Of a stretch of 29,739 bases of DNA, positions 24,827 to 29,739 are shown piece by piece. The stretch is from the NCBI GenBank assembly GCA_964390645.1, contig CAYMLL010000058.1, forward strand, positions 1-29,739. Direction: 5' to 3'. Position numbers and translations under genes: made by a program. The notes beneath the pieces were generated by a model, which was not told the origin of the DNA, did not search any database, and worked only from the letters and a program-made list of their open reading frames with translations. Position 1 is the stretch's first letter. Each line of letters begins with the position of its first letter. The DNA comes from CAYMLL01 sp964390645 (lineage in GTDB: Bacteria; Planctomycetota; UBA8108).

Positions 24827-27493
24827 ATGCGGTTCGCAGGCAGATTCCTCCTTGTTGCAGTCCCGGTTCTCGGTTGGCCTCACGGACTGTATGACGGCAG
24901 ACTGCATGGCAACGAAGCGGGGCGGACCGCTGAGGTGCCGCAGAACCTGCGTGTCGTTCTCGAGCACACGAAGCCACTTCGCTTTCCGAGAGGTGGGAGA
25001 CTTCCTCTCTTCGTGCATCCCATCACGGGCTCACTCTCCGGGATCGGCGATGCGCGCACCGAGGAGATCCTCCGCGAGCTCGATCGGCGCGGCATCGCAT
25101 ACACGGTCGACTGGCTCCCCGGGGACGAGAAGTCGCTCGCCGAAGGTCTTCGCATCGGTGCCATGCAGCAGCGGCTCGGGCTGCGGGTCGCCGTCAACGC
25201 GAACGCCTGTCTCTACTCGTTCTTCGACGGGAAGGACCGTACGCTGCATGTGGACGACGACGGGCGGCCCTTTGCGGAGACGTCGTTCGGGGGCAAGCTC
25301 GGCTGCCCGTTCACCCTCGAGCACCGCTATCCCGTGATCAAGGAGCGAGTGGAGTCCTTCCTCCGCGCCTACAGGACCGCGGGGCTGCGCATCGACTTCA
25401 TCTTCGCGGACTGGGAGATCGACGGGCCGATCGAGTGGAACGACGCCTGGGCGACCTCGAAGCGCTGCCGTCGGTGTCGTGAACACCTCCCGGGAATCGA
25501 CGACTTTCGCCGCTTCCAGAGGAGCCTGCGCGAGATTCGCAGCGAGATGCAGCGGGTGACCTTTGGCGACAACGTCACGGAGTATTTTCCCGAGGCTCTC
25601 GTCGGCAATTACGGCGTCTATCCGCACGATGGATATCGCTACTGGTACGACTACTTCGAGCGTCTTGCTGAAGGCGTTCCGTACCGATCGGACCAGAAAG
25701 CGCGCTATCGGGAGTGGTTCCCCGAGTTCGAGCGCACCGGCTACACCTTCGCGATGCCGGTCGTCTACACCTGGTATCCGACCTTCGGCTGGTACGACTT
25801 CGAGGTTCCGGACTACCGTTGGTTCTACAACATGCTCCTCGTCGGCTCGAACCCCCGCCCGCACACTCCGCGTTCGACACCGATCATACCGTTTGTCCAC
25901 TGGACGACCACGGCCCCGCCGCCGAAGCCCGACCCTGGCGTCCGGCAGCTCAGTCGGGAGAGCTACCGGGAGCTGCTCTGGCATCTTCTTCTGCGAGGGC
26001 ACGACACGTTCTTCTTGTGGTGTGTCACTCGTGAGCTGCAGGAGGAGATCGGCCTCGTTCACGAGGTCTACGCCGAGGCGTTGGCCTACCGGGGATTTCT
26101 CGACCGTGGTACGCCCGTGACGTTCGATGTGCCGGCGAGTCCGGGCCCGGTCATATCGGGGCTCCGGCTCGGAAACCGCGTCCTCGTTCGCCGCACGGAG
26201 TTCGGAGACCATGGCGGCAGCGAGGAGCTGCGTCTCGAGGACGGCAGCGAGATCGTGGTGCCGCGTGCCGGGGGATGCCGGGTTCTGGACGTCCGTCCTC
26301 GGGACGAGACGGACGGCTTCCTGCGGGTCGACGGCAAGCCGCGTCTCGCCATCGGGTTTTACGAGCTGCCGGCTGACGACGCAGCGCTCGAAGAGATGGC
26401 CGCGGCCGGCGTCAATCTCGTGCGCTGCGGCGGCCGCGAGGATCTCGATCGCGCCCGGAAGGCCGGGCTCCACGGCTGGGTGCCGCTCCCGGTGCAGCAG
26501 GGAGCCACGGACGGGCTGCGGGAGAGGATCGCGTCGGTCGTCGACCATCCCGCCCTGGCGGTGTGGGAGGGGCCGGACGAGATCGTCTGGTCGTTCACCG
26601 CCTTCAGCGGTCTCGAGAAGAGCGCGGGATTCACTCGAGAGGACTGGAAGCGCCAGTCGCCCGTTGCTGTGGCGTACGCGGAGGCGCAGGGAAAGAAGAT
26701 CCTCCCGAATATACGGGACGGCATCCGCCTCGTCCGCGAGCTCGACGAGCGCGATCTCCCGTTCTGGATCAACGAGGCGGCGGACAGCGACCTTCGCTAC
26801 GTGCGAGGGTACATCGACTCGATCGATGTCACGGGCTGCGATTACTACCCGGTCCGCAGCAGCGAATACGAGCTGCCGAGCATCGGTCGTCTCGTGGACC
26901 GCTGGACGATGGTCGGCCGGGGCAAGCCTGTCTGGATGGTTCTCCAGGCGTTCTCCTGGCACACCATGAAGCCCGATCGGGGCCGTCGCTATCCGAGCTT
27001 CGCCGAGTCGCGATTCATGGCCTACAACGCCATCGCGCACGGTGCTCGCGGTCTCTTCTACTGGGGGTCGTGGGAAATCGAGGACCCGGCGTTCCGGCGC
27101 TCCCTGTACGCCCTGACTTCCGAGCTCTCGGCGCTGCAGGCGTTCCTGGTCGGCGCGAACCATGACGAGTTACGGGTGAGAACCGTCGACGAGCTCTTCG
27201 ATCCACCGGGGCGCGGGGTGCGTGGCCTCCTTCGACGGCACGGCTCGGACTGGCTGCTGATTCTGGTCAACGAGGATCCGCACCGTCATCTGGGTGTCGA
27301 TGTGAGCGGCCTCGATGCGCTCGAGGGTCGGCGGCTCGAGCTGCTCCACGGTTCGGAGGGCGTGACTGTTCAGCGCGGCTCGATGGCGACGCGTCTTCAG
27401 GGCTTCGAGGTCAAGGTCTTCGCGACGGACCGCGGTCTCGAGTCGCGCCGTGGTGAAGGCCGCGGCTACGGAACCGGTCCGGCGGGCCGCTGA
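24827..27493 (+). CDS. Large secreted two-barrel glycoside hydrolase-like protein
   Basis: The ATG at 24827 begins a signal peptide-like stretch (MRFAGRFLLVAVPVLGW); upstream codons in frame are not protein-like. The 888-residue product appears to hold two barrel-like halves. The first (about 45-470) has PLFVHPITGSLSGIGDART, LRIDFIFADWEIDGPIEW with acidic residues near 190, and a PVVYTWYPTFGWYDFEVPDY segment. The second (about 495-775) starts at FLRVDGKPRLAIGFYELP and has VVDHPALAVWEGPDEIVW (Glu/Asp at a barrel strand end), LPFWINEAADSD, DVTGCDYYPV, and the SRFMAYNAIAHGARGLFYWG signature seen in secreted glycosidase-like proteins of Planctomycetota. A beta domain ends the protein. It probably binds or cleaves polysaccharide; no CAZy family is assigned with confidence. 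The 260 bp that follow contain no gene. Confidence 0.65.
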   Translation: MRFAGRFLLVAVPVLGWPHGLYDGRLHGNEAGRTAEVPQNLRVVLEHTKPLRFPRGGRLPLFVHPITGSLSGIGDARTEEILRELDRRGIAYTVDWLPGDEKSLAEGLRIGAMQQRLGLRVAVNANACLYSFFDGKDRTLHVDDDGRPFAETSFGGKLGCPFTLEHRYPVIKERVESFLRAYRTAGLRIDFIFADWEIDGPIEWNDAWATSKRCRRCREHLPGIDDFRRFQRSLREIRSEMQRVTFGDNVTEYFPEALVGNYGVYPHDGYRYWYDYFERLAEGVPYRSDQKARYREWFPEFERTGYTFAMPVVYTWYPTFGWYDFEVPDYRWFYNMLLVGSNPRPHTPRSTPIIPFVHWTTTAPPPKPDPGVRQLSRESYRELLWHLLLRGHDTFFLWCVTRELQEEIGLVHEVYAEALAYRGFLDRGTPVTFDVPASPGPVISGLRLGNRVLVRRTEFGDHGGSEELRLEDGSEIVVPRAGGCRVLDVRPRDETDGFLRVDGKPRLAIGFYELPADDAALEEMAAAGVNLVRCGGREDLDRARKAGLHGWVPLPVQQGATDGLRERIASVVDHPALAVWEGPDEIVWSFTAFSGLEKSAGFTREDWKRQSPVAVAYAEAQGKKILPNIRDGIRLVRELDERDLPFWINEAADSDLRYVRGYIDSIDVTGCDYYPVRSSEYELPSIGRLVDRWTMVGRGKPVWMVLQAFSWHTMKPDRGRRYPSFAESRFMAYNAIAHGARGLFYWGSWEIEDPAFRRSLYALTSELSALQAFLVGANHDELRVRTVDELFDPPGRGVRGLLRRHGSDWLLILVNEDPHRHLGVDVSGLDALEGRRLELLHGSEGVTVQRGSMATRLQGFEVKVFATDRGLESRRGEGRGYGTGPAGR

Positions 27494-27753
27494 AGAGGCC
27501 GGCGTAGTGCGGGGGCCAGACGGGATATGGCGACCCGCCGATATGGTGACACGCCCACGGTGTCGTCGAGACGGATTCGATTTTCCGTGGATGGCTGCCC
27601 CGCGTGACGCCTTCGAGCAAGGTTGCGCACCAGGTCGTGGCTGACTCCGTGGCCCAGAGGCCGACGGAGCGCCGGATGTTCTCCCTGGCTCTCGGCTCCC
27701 CGATCGCGATACTCTGGCGCAAACGCCCCTGAACAGCCGTGGGGAGGGCAGGC

Positions 27754-29739
27754 TTGGATTCGAAGCTTCTCCGAGACCTCCTGGTGACCGAGCTCGCCGC
27801 CGGCCGGCTGTCTGCCGACTTCCTTCGCCCCGCGATCGAGGCACTCTCCGTCTCGGGTGGTGGTGCGGCGCGGGTTTCGCTGAGCGAGCTCCACGAGCAG
27901 GTCCATTCGCTGTCGGGCAGTGTCCATCGACAGCTCGCGTCGCACATCGAGCAGCAGCTCGTTCGGCTGGCTCGCAAGTGTGGGGTGAGTGGTGAGAGCG
28001 CGAGCGATCTGGACGGGTTCTTTTTGCCCTCCCACGGGCTGTTCGACGCGTCCGAGGTCGGGCTGGAGGCGCTCGACAGCTTCCTGTCAGCGGCCAGGGA
28101 TCGGCGTTTTTCCGGCCGACAGGAGTCGATCGACGAGGGCATCACCCGGACGGTGGAGGAGGCCTTCGAAGCGGCGCGCGGAGATCTCGAACGCACGGCC
28201 GTTCCGTGGGATGCCGCGGTGATCCGTGATCTGGTCGAGGATCTCGAGGCCAGGGACGTTCTCGACGAGGAGAGTGTCGCCCTGCTCCGGTCCTGCACCG
28301 AACACGACGCCGAGGGTGAGGAGCTGGGCAAGCTTGCCGAGTCGTTTCGAACGGCGTCGAGTCGTGAGGACCAGGCTGCGGTGCTCGACCGCATGCTCGC
28401 CTGGCGCACCGACCGGGTGAGTCGCTTCTTGGTCGAGGCCTGTGACGAAGCCTGGGCGTGTCTGCGCGCCACAGTCGGGCTGACCTATCGTTTCAAGCTC
28501 GAGATGGTGGACGATTGGGCCGGGTGTCGCGCCTGGTTGCTCGGCCAGGGTCTGTCCGCCGCCGAGATCCAGAACAAGACGTTGTCGCTGCGCACCGCCC
28601 ATCTGCAGCCGGTCGACCCGGACGACTTCGCCCGACGCTTCGGTGTGCAGAGCCTCGGCCCATCGTTGATTCACAGGCAGCCGCGCCTCGAGCCGCCCGA
28701 GATCCCGGCGAGCCATCGCGCCAGGTCGGAGTCCACAGCGGCGGAAGCGGAGTTCGTCGGTCTCGAAGCGACGGGACCGCCGGACCTGCCACCGGAAGCG
28801 GCGCAGACAGTCGAGCCGCCAGGGCCGAAGAAGCCCTCGGTCTGGCGCACCCACCTGCGGCCGTTCTTCGCCGACAACTGGTACATCTTCGCCGGCCTGC
28901 TGATGCTGGTCGCGGGTTGTTCGATCGTCGCGTTCTACACCTGGGATCGACACTGGCTGTGGCGCTACACGCTGATGCCGGCGCTGCTCGGCGGTTTCAC
29001 CTTCGGGCTGGCCGGGCTCGGGCGTTGGCTGGAAGGCCAGGCGGGCGACTTCAAGGGAACGGCAGCCAGTTTGCGGTGTGCTGCCATCGGCTTGCTGCCG
29101 GTCAATTTCATGACGGTGGCGTTCCTTGCCGACGATCAGCAGGTTCAGCAGGTGCCGGGGTGGGTCTGGTTCATCCTGCTCGCCGCCGCGGTGTACCTGG
29201 CACTGTTCGGCTGGGGGCTGCGCCGCTGGTGCACGGCGGTGTATCCACCGGTGGGCGTGGTTCTCGGCGGCACCTTGCTCAGCTTGAACAGTCTGGTCAT
29301 CCTGCGGCCGGTGGCCGAGACGTTCGCCAGTAGCGACAACATACCGCTGGTGCTCGGCGTCGGCTTCTACCTCGGCTTCCTCGCCGTGGTGCTCGTGATC
29401 GCGAGCTTCACCACGAAGCACCTCACCTTCCAGCTCGCCGACGACAAGCGCGTGTCCTGGTTCGTCGGTGGCACTCTCGTCATCACCCTGCTCCAGGTCT
29501 TCGCCTGGGTGCACGCGTCCCTGGGCAAGCTGCCCCAGCCACACACCTACTCCGCGATGATGGTGATGGCCGGCGGCCTGGTGCTCTTCGTCGAGCGTCG
29601 TGTACTGGCCTTGAGGGAAGATCCGGCCAGGCACACGACCGAGTCCTTCCTCGGCTTCGCCTTGCTCTTCCTGGGATGCCTGCTCGCCCAGGGCGAGTCG
29701 TGGGGGCGGGTGCTCGCCGTCGTCCGCGCCGGCGCGGGG
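27754..29739 (+). CDS. Large multi-pass membrane protein with helical N-terminal domain (3' end outside window)
   Basis: A frame open for 662 codons to the window edge begins at the TTG at 27754, which has GGGGAGGG with about 6 nt spacing; a GTG at 27739 overlaps that site and is less likely. The first ~370 residues are hydrophilic, mainly helical and unassigned (DSKLLRDLLVTELAAGRLS, ..., AAEIQNKTLSLRTAHLQPVD, then a Pro/Glu-rich linker). From residue about 374 at least nine hydrophobic helices follow, starting with NWYIFAGLLMLVAGCSIVAF and including IGLLPVNFMTVAFLA, WVWFILLAAAVYLALFGWG and FLGFALLFLGCLLAQ. The layout recalls DUF2339-like polytopic proteins, but I do not recognise the family. 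Many long frames on the other strand (28087-29634) are its shadows. Confidence 0.75.
   Translation, partial: MDSKLLRDLLVTELAAGRLSADFLRPAIEALSVSGGGAARVSLSELHEQVHSLSGSVHRQLASHIEQQLVRLARKCGVSGESASDLDGFFLPSHGLFDASEVGLEALDSFLSAARDRRFSGRQESIDEGITRTVEEAFEAARGDLERTAVPWDAAVIRDLVEDLEARDVLDEESVALLRSCTEHDAEGEELGKLAESFRTASSREDQAAVLDRMLAWRTDRVSRFLVEACDEAWACLRATVGLTYRFKLEMVDDWAGCRAWLLGQGLSAAEIQNKTLSLRTAHLQPVDPDDFARRFGVQSLGPSLIHRQPRLEPPEIPASHRARSESTAAEAEFVGLEATGPPDLPPEAAQTVEPPGPKKPSVWRTHLRPFFADNWYIFAGLLMLVAGCSIVAFYTWDRHWLWRYTLMPALLGGFTFGLAGLGRWLEGQAGDFKGTAASLRCAAIGLLPVNFMTVAFLADDQQVQQVPGWVWFILLAAAVYLALFGWGLRRWCTAVYPPVGVVLGGTLLSLNSLVILRPVAETFASSDNIPLVLGVGFYLGFLAVVLVIASFTTKHLTFQLADDKRVSWFVGGTLVITLLQVFAWVHASLGKLPQPHTYSAMMVMAGGLVLFVERRVLALREDPARHTTESFLGFALLFLGCLLAQGESWGRVLAVVRAGAG

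Noticed and set aside
25031..27163. 710-codon minus-strand frame opposite the two-barrel gene
   Set aside because: Composition is charged and low-complexity, with no motif; the plus strand codes a recognisable secreted protein.
28087..29634. 515-codon minus-strand frame in the last part of the window
   Set aside because: Gln/His/Arg-rich shadow of the multi-pass membrane protein, whose hydrophobic helices are clear on the plus strand.

Overview
The window is high-GC bacterial DNA with about a dozen and a half genes separated by unusually long spacers (several of 400-740 bp). The gene content points to a Planctomycetota-type chromosome, probably a marine or soil lineage. It has two formylglycine sulfatases with the RPNILWIV(V/A)E N-terminus, a dockerin-like secreted protein ending in a GGPxPPAPFPxCG tail, a Sde182/DUF1593 secreted protein, a two-heme CxxCH secreted protein, a PQQ-type beta-propeller and large secreted glycosidase-like proteins. 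The phylum is inferred from these family signatures. No rRNA, tRNA, CRISPR array or intact mobile element is visible.

Layout. 2-88: C-terminus of an upstream membrane protein. 296-1726 (+): DUF1593/Sde182 protein. 1765-2844 (-): extended SDR reductase/epimerase. 3295-4812 (+): two-repeat dockerin-like protein, overlapped at its 3' end by 4788-5234 (+), a shrunken copy of the same architecture. 5316-6047 (-): secreted von Willebrand A protein. 6726-8300 (+): YiiX/C92-like permuted papain-fold protein. 9037-10527 (+): sulfatase. 10996-11859 (+): PAC2 protein. 12586-13845 (+): PQQ propeller. 14247-16859 (+): GH42-like protein. A minus-strand block follows: cytochrome (19428-20831), second sulfatase (17767-19260), then a sialate O-acetylesterase remnant with two in-frame stops (17101-17766). 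21501-24188 (-): two HlyD/membrane-fusion adaptors fused in one chain. 24827-27493 (+): 888-residue two-barrel glycosidase-like protein. 27754-29739 (+): TTG-started, at least nine-helix membrane protein running off the window.

Most products carry export signals and fit breakdown of sulfated or acetylated polysaccharide: desulfation (two sulfatases), de-O-acetylation (now a pseudogene) and glycosidases. That functional link is inference from families; operon structure is weak and most genes have their own spacer.

The least explained signals are these: a collinear ~116-nt element present three times in intergenic DNA (2962, 13898, 16944); a 46-nt block at the same distance upstream of two unrelated minus-strand genes (20891 and 24245) that resembles an ECF-sigma promoter; the tandem-fused membrane-fusion protein; and a perfect 12-bp inverted repeat upstream of the two-barrel gene. 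Remnants (esterase, half-dockerin paralog, possible transposase N-terminus) indicate ongoing gene decay.
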